A stretch of DNA of 64,000 nt from Holacanthus passer (GCA_025331565.1 JAFREQ010000104.1:62001-126000); one strand, 5' to 3'. Positions 34,951-48,589 are shown, counted from the stretch's first letter. Made by a program: numbers and translations. The notes: generated from the sequence alone by a model not told the origin.

Positions 34951-35580
34951 CAACACTTTATTTGAAAAGGGGTGCATAAGATTGACATGATACTGTTATA
35001 GCCATGACATGACACCTGTCACAAACATGAAGGCGTCTTTATGAATTTTTATGTCATCATTAAGTGTCATTCAATCAATTATGTCATTTTTATGCAAAGT
35101 TGACATTGTTTGAGATGTCTTTGTGATGACAACTTGACATTAACCAAGACAACATAATTATGCCCTAGAAGGCCTAATTATCAAACTTAAAGTAACTGTT
35201 TAGCTTTATGTATTAACATTAAACTGTCATCGGTGTTTGGTTTTGACATTGGCTGTCATGAGTTTGTTAATTGTCTCATGAATAATCTCCTTGACCTCAA
35301 CGACAGTGGTGCATTTTGGACTTGTAAGATGTCATTAATTTTTATAGGGCTAGTTTGACGACAGGAAATACAGCACCGAAGTGATTTACGGAGTTTCCCG
35401 ATGGACAGATAGTTTTACTTGCTGCTAAATTAAGCTCTCTGCTAACTGCCTTGGTTAATGTTAAGTTGTGATAATTGACACTTAAAGACAATATACATAA
35501 ACATTTATAAAGACTCAGGTGTTATGGCTATGATGGTGTCATGTCAGTCTTTTGCAAACCCATTCAAATAAAGTGTTAGA
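34951..35580. mobile_element. Non-autonomous DNA transposon with about 65-bp inverted repeats
   Basis: The left end reads AACACTTTATTTGAA, then GACATGATACTGTTATAGCC. The complement of the right end reads AACACTTTATTTGAA, then GACATGACACCATCATAGCC. The two agree imperfectly for about 65 bp. The interior carries many TGTCAT/ATGACA words and no open frame of note. A clear target-site duplication was not found, so the superfamily is open. Confidence 0.75.
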
Positions 35581-35849
35581 GGCAACTGTAATGTTATTTA
35601 TATTAATATTATAAAATTCATTTAAGTTTCTATTTTCCTTTGTTTGCATTTTTCCCCGACTTGAGGTCCCAGGAGTTCTGCTAATGAAGCCATCTTCAGA
35701 TAGCATGAGATGTTTAAAGACAGGCACTGGATCTTTCGACTGTAGCATATAGATTTTATCCTCTCCCTTTCCTTTCCTCCTCACTTTCCTCAATATCTCC
35801 CCCGAGCCCTCTCCTCCCGGCTTGTTCGTTGGTTGAATCACAGGTTTGA

Positions 35850-36015
35850 AAGATTGTAGGTGAGTGGCCAGTTGGTTAGTTGGCTGTCTGACGAAATGGC
35901 TGTCTGACTAGTTAGATAAGTGATTGACTGACTTGACTGGGAGGCTAGTTGGCTCGATGGTTGGCTAACTGACTGACAGACTAATTGTCAGACTGACAAG
36001 CTGGCTGACAGCTGT
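35850..36015. repeat. Degenerate GGCT/GACT tetranucleotide repeat
   Basis: Repeated GTTGGCT, GTCTGAC and GACTGAC words fill about 165 bases, the remains of a tetranucleotide array. Confidence 0.6.
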
Positions 36016-38501
36016 ACTCTGGTCAGTTGAATGAGTAATTGTTTTGCGTCTTACTGTATGTGCCACATTGGAAGAACACTTTTCCCGGTCATTGTGTTAT
36101 TCTCCAACAAACAGGATAGAAAAAACTAAATTTTTCTGTTTCTCAGTCTCTTAGCCAAGACCTCATATATTAAGAGTACACTTCAAGGTTAACTATGGCA
36201 CTGTTGCAGTTTTTAGGGTTTGTCTGTTGTGTCTGTCCAGCTTTTTACTGTCTGCGTCATTAACTTTATTATGAGGTTTAACTTTGGGAGAGTCCAGGAC
36301 AGGGCAGCGCAGGACCAGAATACAGAGGAGATGTGTGAGTACGTATTGAACATCTACCTCCCTCTCACACTTAAAAAAAGCTATTAAAGGACTACCCTCT
36401 TTGGTAATGAGAACTACGTGTTCCTGCTCTGCTTCTCTAATTTTTGGGGGAAGGCTGAGTTTTATAACCTGAGGATATTAAGTTGGAACACTGCAGTCAA
36501 CCCATTTTCCAACTAGACTGGAGTGTGCCTGCTTGAATAGCTGAAACACGGTTTATTGTGAATTTGACCCGTCTGGTTGTGTAAGAGGCCTGGTGCCATT
36601 CTCTTTCATACTCTTGCATACACGTGTCATTTTCTGCAAAGTTTTATCAGGGAGGTCTATACACCGACTTTGCCCTCCCACTGGTTCTCCTCAGGACACC
36701 TGAATCGTATGGTTTGTCGGCTAAGCATCTGTTGCCACATTTGTTTATCTCCCAGGTTTGCCCAGTTAGGCCTGTCAGGATATCAGTGAGCAGAATCTCC
36801 ATCACTATAAAGAGAGGAGGATGAAGTGTGAAGTAAAAGTCTCATTAAATTTTTAAGCTGCCAAGTGTGAGCAGAATCCCCCCACCAGGCGGCTCCCAGC
36901 TGCACAGAGAGCCACTGAAGGAAGGGGAGTTAAACAAGAGGGGATAAAATAAGGCACCACAGAGATTCACAACCAAAAGGAAAGTCTGCTTCTTTATAGC
37001 TCCTTCTCATTGGCAAGGATGATTGGTGTCTGCCCAAGCTGCACGCCAAGCTATACATTGCATGCTTCTTTAACTTTAAATATATGCCAGCTTGCATTAA
37101 GTGCAGGGGAAAGTTAGAAGGAAGATTGATCTTGTGTCCTGTATTGGTATGTAGCTGGATTGGTTTCAAGTGTCACATGGTGAAGGCCTTAATAGTGTCC
37201 CAGTCTGTACGGGCTAGTTATACTACGATGGCACAAAAACAAAATAATACATCCCATCTTTCTGATAAATCAAAATTCTTGTCATCAATGTGTGCAACAT
37301 AAAAACGGCCTTTTTAATCACAATATATTGCCACCACATCATATTCCATCCACTTTGCTCACCATAGATTAAAAAAACAATTTAATATTCAAAAAGTTAA
37401 GACTTTATATTAAAAATTAATTTGACCAGAGGGGTTCCCTCAAGAACACGAGTGCACAGCACGCGCTGCTCATTTGGACAAAATCTGACATTGTTTTACG
37501 GCTCTGGTGAATTTAAATTTAAATAAAACAATTTTCCCTCAGTCACATTGACAATTTGAAAATAATGAATTATCTATTGTGCCCCCACTGAGTGCTACAT
37601 CAACGCTGCATACAAAGTTAGGTGCTACAGTATATAGCTTAAAATTTATGTCCTTTACATGATACTGTTGTAGGCTACTAATTAAGCATCACCACCCTTG
37701 GAATCACATAAATTAACAACCTCTTTGAGTTTGGTTGGTAAAATAATGGATGATGAATCTGTTAGGTTATCAGAATGTAAATTGCCTGGGTAGAAACGAT
37801 TGTGGGAAAAATGACAGGTCTCAAACAACAAACACTAACTTGAAAATATAAAGGCAAAAAGAAAGATCTGTCATCCTTGTGAAATACTGACATTAAAAAA
37901 TCTGCATCTCATTGAATACACAATGAGATCACTATGTTTTCTGACTTAAACCAGCATTTAGATAGCATAGAATTAGCTTTTTCTTTTCATTTTATTATTA
38001 CCTAAGGCGGTGATATAATGATCTGTACATTAAAACAATGTGTCTTGTTGAGTGTCAAATCTAGGCACTCGTGGCACTTGCATGCGTGTGTGTTCTTTGT
38101 CTGAAGTAACAGAGAAGATTCAGCAACTAGGGAATCACATTTGGATGCTTTTTTTTAACCCTCTTTTCTCTTCACTCTCAATCATCCAGCTCTCTCTTCC
38201 ATGAAAACTTTACCTCATTTGCTTTCCTTTGTTCTGCTCTTATCCTTCCATCCTCCTGCTCCTGTGTTTCTATCTCAGTCCCTGTGTCAGCTGAAACAGC
38301 CTCAAACTCAGGCTGAGCTGAGCGGAAACGGAGTGAAAAAAGCAGCATGGCTCTGCGGACCTGACCCACACCCCCCCAGTCTTGGTGTAATTCTGTCCCG
38401 GGACTTACTTCCTACACGGCCCTGCTGAATCCCAGCAATTTGCTCTACAGCTCTCACGTTTAAATGTTTAATTGAGCCACTCATATTCTGAACTGTGGCA
38501 G

Positions 38502-38519
38502 TGTGTGTGTGTGTGTGTG
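38502..38519. repeat. (GT)n microsatellite
   Basis: About nine GT units. Confidence 0.85.
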
Positions 38520-40892
38520 ATAGCTGAAGGAGGCTGAGGGATGGCGGTGGTGTGTATGGGAGGCAGAGGTCTGCATGCTTGAAATATGATGGGTTAGGGT
38601 GTGATGGAGATCCAACCAAGGTCTTATATGCGACCTGCTGTTGCACTCCTATAATTCATATACTTACACTATCTTCCTCTCATCGCTCATACAGTGACAT
38701 TATGTCGTAGTTAGCGATTGGCAGATCATTTTTCATTTGATGTCCATCACAAATGTACACAGATGAAAACACAGATGTATATATCCTCCCAAACATGTAT
38801 GTGTAAATTAGCTTTTTGCATGCACTGACCGACATGTGAGTACACACGTACATACTCTCCACATACATGCAACACACCATGCAGATGTTCCTCCTTCCTT
38901 CCCAACTCATACATAGAAGACATACAAAATGCCCACTCCCCCTCTACATGAATAACACAAATGTATTCAGCTCAAGTCCTCCGAGCTGGAAAATAAGATC
39001 AGTCAGGGAGCCTTTGACCCTAGCCTGTGGCTGTACGAGCATGCGACAGTGAAACACAGAGAGGAGCAATATAGAAAGAGTATGTGTGTGTGTGCTCATA
39101 TAAATGTGCCAGCCACAAAGTGCTTCTGTTTGTAGATGTTTATGTATGCACACACATGCATTCATGCGTGCGTGCGTGTGCACACTGATAAACTCTAAGA
39201 AGCCAGTCTTCATGCTTTGGGGGATTGGCAGTAGATCTATCAAACCGCTGTAGTTAGTCGCAGTATTAATATTCGGTGCACTTCAACACCTCAGACTGTG
39301 ATGCTATTGGCTGGGCTGTATTCATGGTCATCTCTCTGAGTCTGCTCAACAGCCACGGCCTTGGTGTGGCAGCAAATGTGCACACACGTATGCTTGTTTA
39401 GCTTCTCTTAGTTCATTAGGACGATTATTTATTTCTATTAGAGGTGAAGTAGGAATGAGGTGATTGATTATAACAGTTGCCAGGCAATGGATGTTCAGCA
39501 CGTATCCTGTATTGTAGCTGTAAATGTTTTTTCTTCTTTTGTTTTACTATTTTATTCAAGCATGAATATTTTATGCATCTCAAAGTGTTGTAAATGAAAT
39601 ATTATTTATTCATTCATTTCATCAATGTACTTGTACATGATTTCTTTTTGCAGCTGGGACTCAAGTGCAATCAACATGAACTCACAGGACACAGGATGTA
39701 TGGTTCAAGGTTTTCCAGGATCTCTGCTACATTGATGGACACTTTGCTCTGAATAGCAACGTCCTGCTGAGGCATAATGGTCCACCAGTGGTCCGCTAAT
39801 CTCAGCGAGGCAGGCACACTGCGCCCTCTCCTCCAGCAGCCACAGGATATGAGATGCTGATCAGATTTCTATAATCAATTTACCAGAGCAGGAGGTATAA
39901 ATCCTGTCTATTCACTCATTCTCCCTTTGCCCCCCTCTCCCTCTGTCTCTCACTCCAACTCTTCCTCCCCTTCCTTCTGCCCCCTGCTTATAGTTAGATG
40001 AATAATTCAGTAGCCAATGTGGTGAAAGGTGGAGTAAACAAGTCTATTGCCTAATATCCCGAGAGGCTGCCAAAGAGAGACGAGTGAGGGCAGAGAGCTA
40101 GCAGAGATAGGGAGATGAAGCAACAGAGAAGGAGGGTATCTATGGAGAATGGACATCCAGAGTCTTTCCTCATGACCCGCAGTCATTTGCACTTAGATTG
40201 ACTCTGAGGTTGCGCCAAAATGGCACAGCTGGCTTCCAGTGCTTCTCTTTGCTTTCCTCTCTTGAGCCACACATTGGCAACCATTAATAATGAAATCATA
40301 CAGTGAAACGCAACATCTGTGAGATAGGGTGGTAGAGAGTTCAGGGTCCCTGCTTCTCTGAGGCGAGAGTTCCCGAAACAAAAATGAGGATGAAAGCAGA
40401 GTATACTTCAAGCCACTGTATACGGGACGTGACTTTCTGTCCGCTTGCCGGATGTCACGGAGAATAACTCTATTCAGGTTTGGAGTGCAGAGTAAGTAGC
40501 TTTTATTTTGACACGATCAGGTATACAGGGACCATGCCTAAACATGAGACACATACAAATGAGCAGCACAGCTTCTGCGCTCATAGTAAATCCAATACAG
40601 AGAGAATTCAGAAGACACGGTGTGCTTACATAACGAGCAAATGTAATCTCACACTGGAGTTATATTCACCAATTATGCAAGCAGAACTACTGATTGATGA
40701 CTCACCCAAAATTTAATTATCATTCTAAACAGTTTTATCTGGAAATTAGATTTGGATTCTTTAAAAAAAAGTACCATGTTAATTAAAGAGACAGAAGGTT
40801 ATTTCTGTTTGTATCTGTTTTTATAGCTGGAATATTTATGAGGATGGTTGCACTTTTTTATACGTTGATTAAAACCTTGAAGTTGGGGGTAA

Positions 40893-40895
<3 letters not shown>

Positions 40896-40926
<31 letters not shown>
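40896..40926. repeat. Poly(A) run
   Basis: About 30 consecutive A residues. No recognisable retroposed sequence precedes it, so it is listed only as a homopolymer. Confidence 0.9.
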
Positions 40927-40929
<3 letters not shown>

Positions 40930-41043
40930 TTCACAGCTCTAAATCGAGAGAGGTGAACTGGTCACAACTGCTGTGATTGGTGGTCTGTGTGTAAATGTTT
41001 TACATGTGATGTTTTTATATATGGAGGAGAGAGCGGTACTCAC

Positions 41044-41123
41044 TGGCATGGTCTGGCTGCCGTGGAGGGCACTGATTGCAGACTGAGCCTCAGTATGTGT
41101 GGAGAACTTAACAAAGGCGCAAC
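41044..41123 (-). CDS. celf5: CELF5, RRM2 exon (80 nt)
   Basis: The exon encodes GCAFVKFSTHTEAQSAISAL and HGSQTMP. GCAFVKF is RNP1 of RRM2. The 80-nt size is the family standard. The first Gly codon is split with the upstream exon (G then GT). The acceptor is TCTCTTCCAG and the donor GTGAGTACC. HTEAQ.AI.ALHGSQTMP matches CELF5. Confidence 0.97.
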
Positions 41124-41139
41124 CTGGAAGAGAGAACAC

Positions 41140-41196
41140 ACACCGCACACACGCAGGTACACACACAGGCACACACAGGCACACACACACACACAG
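41140..41196. repeat. Interrupted (AC)n repeat
   Basis: AC units interrupted by GG and GC, about 57 bases. Confidence 0.85.
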
Positions 41197-42184
41197 AATA
41201 TGTATACAGTAAATGTAATCAATCGACTGAGTTTAAAAGCCTACAGTATATTAATACAGGATGTTGAATTATATTTGACACCACAGAAATCACTGTGCAG
41301 TGAGAGGCTCTCGCTGCACAGCAGGCTGCCCGACTCCGGGCATTAGGCAGGCAGACAAGCAGGCAGAAGCTGCAGGCTAAAGATTGCACTGATGAAGCAG
41401 AAAAGCATGCTATTTAGCACCACATGCCTGTCTGTGCATATTAAATACGAGCTAAACTGGCTAAACTCATAATGTTTCTCAAATTGAAAACCACTCCATT
41501 CAAGAGCTCAGTACAGTTTTATTGTTCCCACACAACAGGATGTTCTGATCAATAATTGTGAATATGAAGATGTCCGTCCAGAGGCCAAAACCACAGAACC
41601 AACACTCTCAGCTCTAATGTCCTTGAGGAATATTGTGAGGAGCAGACAAAGTGAAAACAAGTTGATGATAGCTTTTGTGGATTCACAAAGTGAGCTGTTG
41701 CACATTAAATTATTAAACTGATGTACGCCCCCCTTTCAGAAGCAGAAAATGTGAAAAATATTCCACAGATTGATTCAAAGCTGCATACTTGTTCTCCTTC
41801 AGAAAATGTCAGTGCTGTGGCATTAATAGCTTAACTTGAATAAATCTTAATGCTATTTAAAACAAACTCATAAACATGCTCTGATCCATTTCCAAGATCC
41901 AAGGCTAGTGTGTCCCAGGGCACGAAAATGGAGGTCAGCTCCTAAATCATAATTTTAATCAACTACATAACAACTAACAATACAGATTTTAATTTACCTT
42001 TGAATATTAATTCCACTTCATCCAGGTGCTTTTCTGGATGCACTGGGTTGAAGGCACATATGATCAGTCTATTATCTATAAAGCTAACAAATTATCGCAC
42101 ACATTCTCAATGACACATGTGTGCAGATTATACAGTGACACTGCTGCTCTGAAGTGTCTCTGGAGTTAGTTTGTCAAAGTTGAT

Positions 42185-42302
42185 GAGGGCAGAGGAAACC
42201 CATAAGAACAACACCTAAACTCCCCACACAGAAACACGTGAGGACTGACCCTGGGTCTGTTGCAGTGAGGCAGCAGCACTAACTACTGAGCCACCATGCC
42301 CT
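42185..42302. repeat. SINE-like fish repeat fragment
   Basis: Phrases AGAGGAAACCCATAAGAAC, AAACTCCCCACACAGAA and ACTAACTACTGAGCCACCATG match a very common fish repeat (usual form: AACCACTGCACCACCGTGCC end). Family not assigned. Confidence 0.55.
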
Positions 42303-43184
42303 CTTATAATTATACCCTATTTCACCTAATTTCATTTCATTTTAAGTTTCTTTTCTATTCTTATTTAATCTTTCATACTTTATTCTTCTTATCATCTATC
42401 CTGCTTGACCCAGCCGCCCTGCCATTCTTCCCCTCTTAATGAGCTTACCCCTGTGGACACCAGCCAATCAAGATGCCCATTCAGCTGTCAAACCACCACC
42501 CCCCCATTGAGATATGGATAGAAAAGAGCGAGAGCTCGGCATGACCTGTACAAGGACTTTGCTACAGTAGTACAAACTATATGCCGCAATAATTATGCAT
42601 TTAACTCTTAATATACTTTGCATTGCCTCTACCTGGAATAATCCAAAACAGTGTTAATATGAAATTTAAACTGTGCAACTGAAGTTACAAAGCATAAAAT
42701 ATTCTCCTATTAAACTTACAGTAATTACTTAAAGTATATTGTTGCATAAAATTCTGCACAAATAGAATATTGTGACAGCCAAGTGTGAGTGTTTGCCAGT
42801 AAAGGGTTGGGAATGTTTCATTTGGGTTTTTTTTTTCTTTAATGTTGCAGCTAGTAAAGGTGCAGCTAATTAAACCACTTTATACAATGCTGTGCAGCTG
42901 AATGCATCATAATACATCAGAATTTATCTGCTGATTATGTTTTGTGTAAACAATATAAATCTGCAAATTAAATTAATGGGCTAAAAATCACGGTTGTTCA
43001 CACAATGATGGAAAAAGGCCAATCAATGCCTGACTTCTATGTTAAAACAACAATAGTTTGCTTTGCTGCCCCCAGAATTCTGGGACCTGTAGTATTAAAC
43101 CACACTTTCTGTTACCATCAGTTACTACAGGTGTCATCAAATCAACCAGGATTGAACTAGTAAGTACAGAAGAGTTACAACAAT

Positions 43185-43390
43185 TGGTTGATTAATTAAT
43201 TAGTCAATCAAAAGAAAATGAATTGCCAACAATTTTGATAATTGATTTCAGCCATTTTTCAACAAAAATGTCACACAATTGCTGGTTTCGCCTTCCTAAA
43301 TGTAAAGACTTGCTGCTTTTCTTTGTTATTTATGATATTAAGTGAAGGTTTTCAACTGTCGGACAATGAAAATAATCATTGCAGCCCTAC
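43185..43390. mobile_element. Second, shortened copy of the hAT-like repeat
   Basis: It shares with 537-875 the ATTAGTCAATC/GAAAATGAATTG start, the AATTTTGATAATTGATTTC core, the CATTTTTCAACAAAAATG segment and the ATTGCAGCCCT end. The middle is deleted relative to the first copy. Target-site duplications are not clear. Confidence 0.65.
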
Positions 43391-43411
43391 ACTAAAACTG
43401 TCATATTAATG

Positions 43412-43520
43412 TGGTGGAGTAAAATGTACATGATTTGCCTCTCAAATGTAAGAAGCATAAAACAGAAATACTCAAGTACAAGTACCTCAAAATTATACTT
43501 AAGTACAGTACTTCTACATT
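43412..43520 (-). repeat. Antisense fragment of the AAGTAC-type repeat
   Basis: GTGGAGTAAAATGTAC, AATACTCAAGTACAAGTACC and ACTTAAGTACAGTACTT match the family at 4923-5572 in opposite orientation. It lies directly next to the hAT-like copy. Confidence 0.55.
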
Positions 43521-44558
43521 GCAACAGAAGCTTCCCTTGGCTGCTCCCGTCCTCACAGTGGGGGACACTTGAATTGTTTTGGCATCCATGTTTCCCTCCT
43601 CCTCCTGCAAACCACTGCAGAGTAAGAGCGCTCTGGCTTCAAACCCCTTTAGATATAATTCCACAACAATTTCCATAAGCACTGGCTGGGGAATAGGCTT
43701 TAGAGACATGAAAAACCACTAGTCCCTTTGCTCTTTGCTGCATGTCAGAGGGAAATGATATCTCCAAAAGTTTGGGGCTGTCTGAAAAAGGCCTGCAAGA
43801 TATCAACACTACAGTACCCAAGTTACAGTGAGGGCCTTCAGTACATCCACAGGAAAAAAAAACGTTTCAGATTAAAACTCAGTGACTATAGAAATCATGC
43901 CTTTGTAATGTAGAGGAGTTTTTTTCTGAAAGGAGATATGTGCTGAGGAAGAATTTGTGATGTCAGCATTTTAAAATTACTAGCATTTCTTGAATCACTG
44001 CTGTATTTGATGGGATTACAATCACTAATAACATGGGGTGTCTTCTATGCAAGAGGAGAGTTCTGGTTTTGCATCTGGCCTTTGGATTTTATCACAGATT
44101 ATCCCTATATTCATCCAAAACTTCCCTGTCCGTCTTCTTACAAAGAAAAAAATCCACTAAAATCCCCTTTGAAATATTAAAATACTTTAATATCTTAAAG
44201 TCTGCTGCCACATAAAAATTGGCAATAATTTCTCTACAAACTGAGTAAAGGGAGAAAGTCAAACCAACTAATTATCCACTTAACGTCTCTCATAGTTCCT
44301 AATTATGAGAGTCAGCCATCAATCAAACAGTATTTGATACATTAGACTTAACTTTTTTTGTCACTGCCTGCAGACGACTAGCACATCAAACAGCGCAGCG
44401 TGAAAATGCTTGTAATTACATGAAAATGCTATTTGACCCATATCTGGTGCATATGTCACATGTATTTTACATACCCCAGCTGACGTAGACGCTCACGCTC
44501 GCTGTCACTTCTCCGGCAGTGACCTAAATAATGCTGACAGCTGTATCATGGCTCCTAC

Positions 44559-44687
44559 CTTTGCTGTTTCCGTCAGGACCTCTTAGGACTGTGCACTCTT
44601 CGATGACTCCGTAGGGTTCGAAGAGGCGGTAAACATCCTCCTCGGTCTGTTGTTTGTTCAGCATCCCAACAAACAACTTCCTGTCTT
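44559..44687 (-). CDS. celf5: CELF5, first visible exon (start of RRM2)
   Basis: The 129-nt exon encodes DRKLFVGMLNKQQTEEDVYR, LFEPYGVIEECTVLRGPDGN and SK, with the next Gly split across the junction. KLFVGML is RNP2 of RRM2. The exon begins with two bases of a split codon (probably Glu, as in the CELF SESRGEDRKLF context). The acceptor is TTTGTTCCAG and the donor GTAGGAGCC. RRM1, the N-terminus and the promoter lie further right and are not in the window as far as I can see. Confidence 0.96.
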
Positions 44688-45061
44688 CTGGAACAAACAA
44701 TGAGACACAGGGTTAAATTATAACTTTGACCTCAATTATGGAGCCAATTTGAGAACGTAAGAGTTGTGAAACCTCTTCATTGTTGGTGGGACAGAGTATA
44801 ATTTAAAAAGTGTCTTTTCCCCCACTAACACAGACATACAGTCAGTTCACAGAGCTTTGGTACAGTAGAGGAACTGTCCAGTTTATTTAGCAACGGCTGG
44901 ACTTGAATCACATTGTATTATCTCTTTTCCAAGACTGATCATTTTAATCTCTACTTTAACTGGGTTTAGTCCCATATGGGCACATATACTGTAGCTGCCG
45001 GGGGTAAGTGAGTGGTCAGGGGCTGGAGGGAAGAGCAATGGGAAGACTAATGAAGAGGTTT

Positions 45062-45101
45062 CACACACACACACAAACGCACACACACATACACACACAC
45101 A
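45062..45101. repeat. Interrupted (AC)n microsatellite
   Basis: About 20 AC units with small interruptions. Confidence 0.88.
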
Positions 45102-45219
45102 AAGAGAGAGGCACAGAGACCCAAGACAATGAGCAAGTCTTTGGTCCTTTAAAAGCACCAGGGGCTCCAGGCAGCTCCAACCTCCTACACAGCACACTGT
45201 ACTGGCTGGAAACTCATGC

Positions 45220-45400
45220 TCTCTCTCTCTTTTACCCACTAGTTCCCTTGGTCTCTCTATCTTTCCTCTCTATTCATCTCTCCCCTCTCTTTTCTGCTTT
45301 TCTTTTTCTCTCGCTGATTCTACATTTTTCCCCCCTCGTTCTTTTTCAACCGCCTCCCTCCCTCCCTCCTTTCCTCTCTTTATCTCTCTCTTACTCTACT
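45220..45400. repeat. Pyrimidine-rich low-complexity block
   Basis: The + strand is C/T-rich for about 180 bases with CTCTCT and CCTCCCTCC runs, so the celf5 transcript is purine-rich here. Confidence 0.8.
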
Positions 45401-48400
45401 AATTGCTGCTGATCCAGTGTTTTTTGTGTAGCCGGAGAAATATTTCAGTATGCTCTTCAGTGAACAATGGCGTGTCTCTCCTGCGAGCAACGAAGGCTGG
45501 GAGACATGCCATGAATAACGCTGACTTTTCAATAGATAGCCTGTATGCTATTGAGTCCTGTTAAATGCTGTGGGATCTGATCTTTACCTTGACCTGACAC
45601 ACTGTGTTTACTGATGTACTCTGGCCTTGTATGATTAATGCTACAGTGCAGTGTGTCTCTGCTGGCAGCAGAAGCACTAAAACCTTCCCTTTATACAGAT
45701 TGTTTCTCCAACTCTGACCTGTGAAGCCACAGTGGAGAGACTGAGCGAGAGACAGGACTAGCGGCCTCTGCTGTGAAGGGGTTGAGAGCTGCATAAATCG
45801 CTGCCAGAGGTGCACAGTGCACAGTGTCAGGGTGACCTGTGACAACTACTGAGTGTGTCGTGTTGTTGTCGTTCCCTGACCCAGACACAAGCCGATACCC
45901 ACATTCCTGCAGCGGGCACGGCAGCGAGTGTGTGCAGACGCGGCGCCCAGCTAGGGTTTCAGCACTCAGCACCACCAATGATGCACCTTTAAAATAATCA
46001 CCCGTGTCAGAGAGTTGTCTAGGGAGGGGCGTCCCTGGTGCTGGCTCCTTATTGCAAGTGGCAGGATCAGAGGCTATGTATCAAAATGGAAGTGATGCAA
46101 TGTGACATCTGTCAGGGTGGATTGGAGAGCATTTATCTGCAAAAAAAGGAAAGCCCTGAACTGGAAAATGAAAGGCCAAGATGGTCCTTCCTTTTGCTGG
46201 AGGGAGAATATAAATTCTGAGGTTAGATGTGGGAGATGAGTCGAGTGAGGTTGGGGGAGGGGACGGACTGCACGAATTTCCCTGAATGCTGCCAGACCAC
46301 ATCTCATACACGCTCCTGTACGCAGCTGGGGAGCCGCACACGGCACACAGGACCACACATGCACTCGCCCTTCGCATTCTTCCTGCACTTTGGCAGTAAC
46401 ATCCCTTCGTCAAGTAGATGATGGGGATCTGACAAGTTTTGAATTAATGCAAGACCAATTCCATACGAGCTGCACTCTGACCATCATACTATGAACAGCT
46501 CGCATGTGGCATGTCTTAAAATACGATGCCGCATCCATCCTTCAGCTGAAAGATTGATAACTGGCACGTCACCTCCAGCTGAATGGAATAATATTTATAA
46601 GACTACAAGTATAACAGGATCATTGGCCACTATATATCACATTCCTGTGTTATATTGGTTCACAGTGAGCTACACAAAAAGCCTTACACACTGGAGTCCT
46701 TTTCAATCAGCTGGCTTTTTGCATTATGTCTCAAAGAGGTGCTAATCTGAACACACATGCAGGAGATGACGGCAATGTAAGAAAGATGTGACTTTATATG
46801 ATTTTTTATTTACAACATTTAGTAGAAATTCCTCATCTGTGTCTGAGGGAGAGATGGAGGGCATGTTCTGCAACATGACTGTGCTTTGAAAACGAGCTAA
46901 CAACGCATGAAAACAGATCATCTAGGAGATCTGTTCCACCGTCTAGGATTCTGCAGTGGCTGCTCTGAACTAAAACGCTACCTTGGGAATTCAGGTGTTG
47001 TGTTCATCGCCAACTGACACATTATCTCATTTATCTACAACACTGCAGCACAGACTGTGTGCAAACAGACGCAGAGAGAGTACAAAACACCTACAGCCAT
47101 TTACACATATCTGAAGGGGGATGAAAAAGAGGAGCAAGTGAGGGAGAAAGGGAGGGAGAGGAAAAAAAAACCCAGGATGTCTTCTCATACCCTGACGCAG
47201 AGGATGACAGATCTCCCACCATGACCACACACAAAGCAGACAAAACAAGATGCATGTTCCACTGTTAACTATCCTGTAACAATAATGACTTGACCTTTTC
47301 TTCGGGGAAGCAATTCTTTAAATTAGAGCTGTCTAATATGTGTTTTTTCTGAGTACAATACAAAAAGAGCCTCAGTGACACAAAGAACACAAATACGACA
47401 CTTCACCACCTCAACTTCAACCAGCGTGATTACTGCTGACTACCGTTGGTAACTTCCATCCGCCAGCCGCTGCTGCACAAATCTCTCGCCACCTCAGCTT
47501 TCACCATTTTATCTAATTTACGTTATGCTGCAGCTAACAAGCCTCTACACAGGAGGCTTTTCAGCTGCGTGTCTCATGACAAAACACATACGCTCCTATT
47601 TCAATCATTCTCGCTGTCTACACAGGCTGCGTAATGGCTTGCATTTTACTCATGCTATATGCACTTAAACCTAACCCAAAGCGTGTTTTTATGTTTCAAG
47701 TCCATTTTCTTTCATTTTAAGGGCGTAACTAGAATGTATTGGGCTCGGAATGCTGCCAAAACGTGGGCGACCTACATTCAATACTGTGTCCGAACGCACC
47801 TGTGTAGACACAGGCTAAAGCTAGCTGGTGCTACTGTTAAGTGCTATCGCTAGCCTAGTGGTTGCTGCTGCTTTACAAGCTGCAACACACCACCAATAAT
47901 CCTGCTTCATCTGTTTGTTATTCTACTGAAATTCAAAGCTGCGTATATATGATATTCGTCTGAACTGAAGAAAAAAAAAATTGTGGTTCACTCGTCAGCC
48001 TGCCTGATAACACAAATTGCGAAATCCTGATCTTTATCCTGATGTATCTTTAAATCTTTATATCATATTTTACTGGAAGTTTGGCCCCTTTGTTCCAAGG
48101 ATGGCAAAGTTTCTGCAGAACTTCTTCAAGCTCAGCTGAATTCAGTCTTTACAATAACTCGAGTGCACTCATCCTTGATCTGCAATTCAATCTCACACCA
48201 GTGTTTCTCTATGCATTCATATCTATGCCTCATTAATGCAGTACAGTACAGGCAGCATAATATCGCTCTGCCCAGTGACATATTCCATATGTATGTGAAC
48301 TGACCCTCTAACTGGGTGAAGAGTTCTCCCCACTCTCTCTACAGTTACATATGTAATCCTTCATTATACCCATGTAACACCAAACAACGGTGTTTCGCCT

Positions 48401-48589
48401 TGACTCCATTTAAGCTTTCCCACTGCCTGATTTTCACTGCATAATAAAATCAATAAAAATAAGTTTATCCATTAGGATCCTCATTTGTGTGAAAGCGTCT
48501 ACAACACAGAGATAGATGATGAACTAAAAGACAACATACAAGTGCTTAGAACAGTTGACCAGTTTGCCAGTAAGGCAAACAGTAAGTCT

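Larger units (their letters stand above)
33683..41043 (-). other. celf5: celf5 intron, about 7.4 kb
   Basis: It contains a TIR element (34951-35580), a degenerate tetranucleotide region (35850-36015), a short GT repeat (38502-38519) and a 30-base A-run (40896-40925). A candidate conserved block lies at 34560-34810. No additional exon was recognised. Confidence 0.75.
41124..44558 (-). other. celf5: celf5 intron, about 3.4 kb
   Basis: An AC-rich region (41140-41196) lies beside the RRM2 exon. Repeats at 42185-42302, 43185-43390 and 43412-43520 are annotated separately. The rest is AT-rich with no exon recognised. Confidence 0.75.

Noticed and set aside
40896..40926. Poly(A) run as the tail of a processed pseudogene
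   Set aside because: No gene-like sequence or target duplication was seen on either side.
13290..44687. Calling the CELF gene celf3, celf4 or celf6
   Set aside because: SPTAAD and IFNP recall CELF4, but the linker pattern VAF....I.Q.GA, ETVY.NGL.PY and QYTA.YP...TPI follows CELF5. The long CELF3-type poly-Gln is absent.
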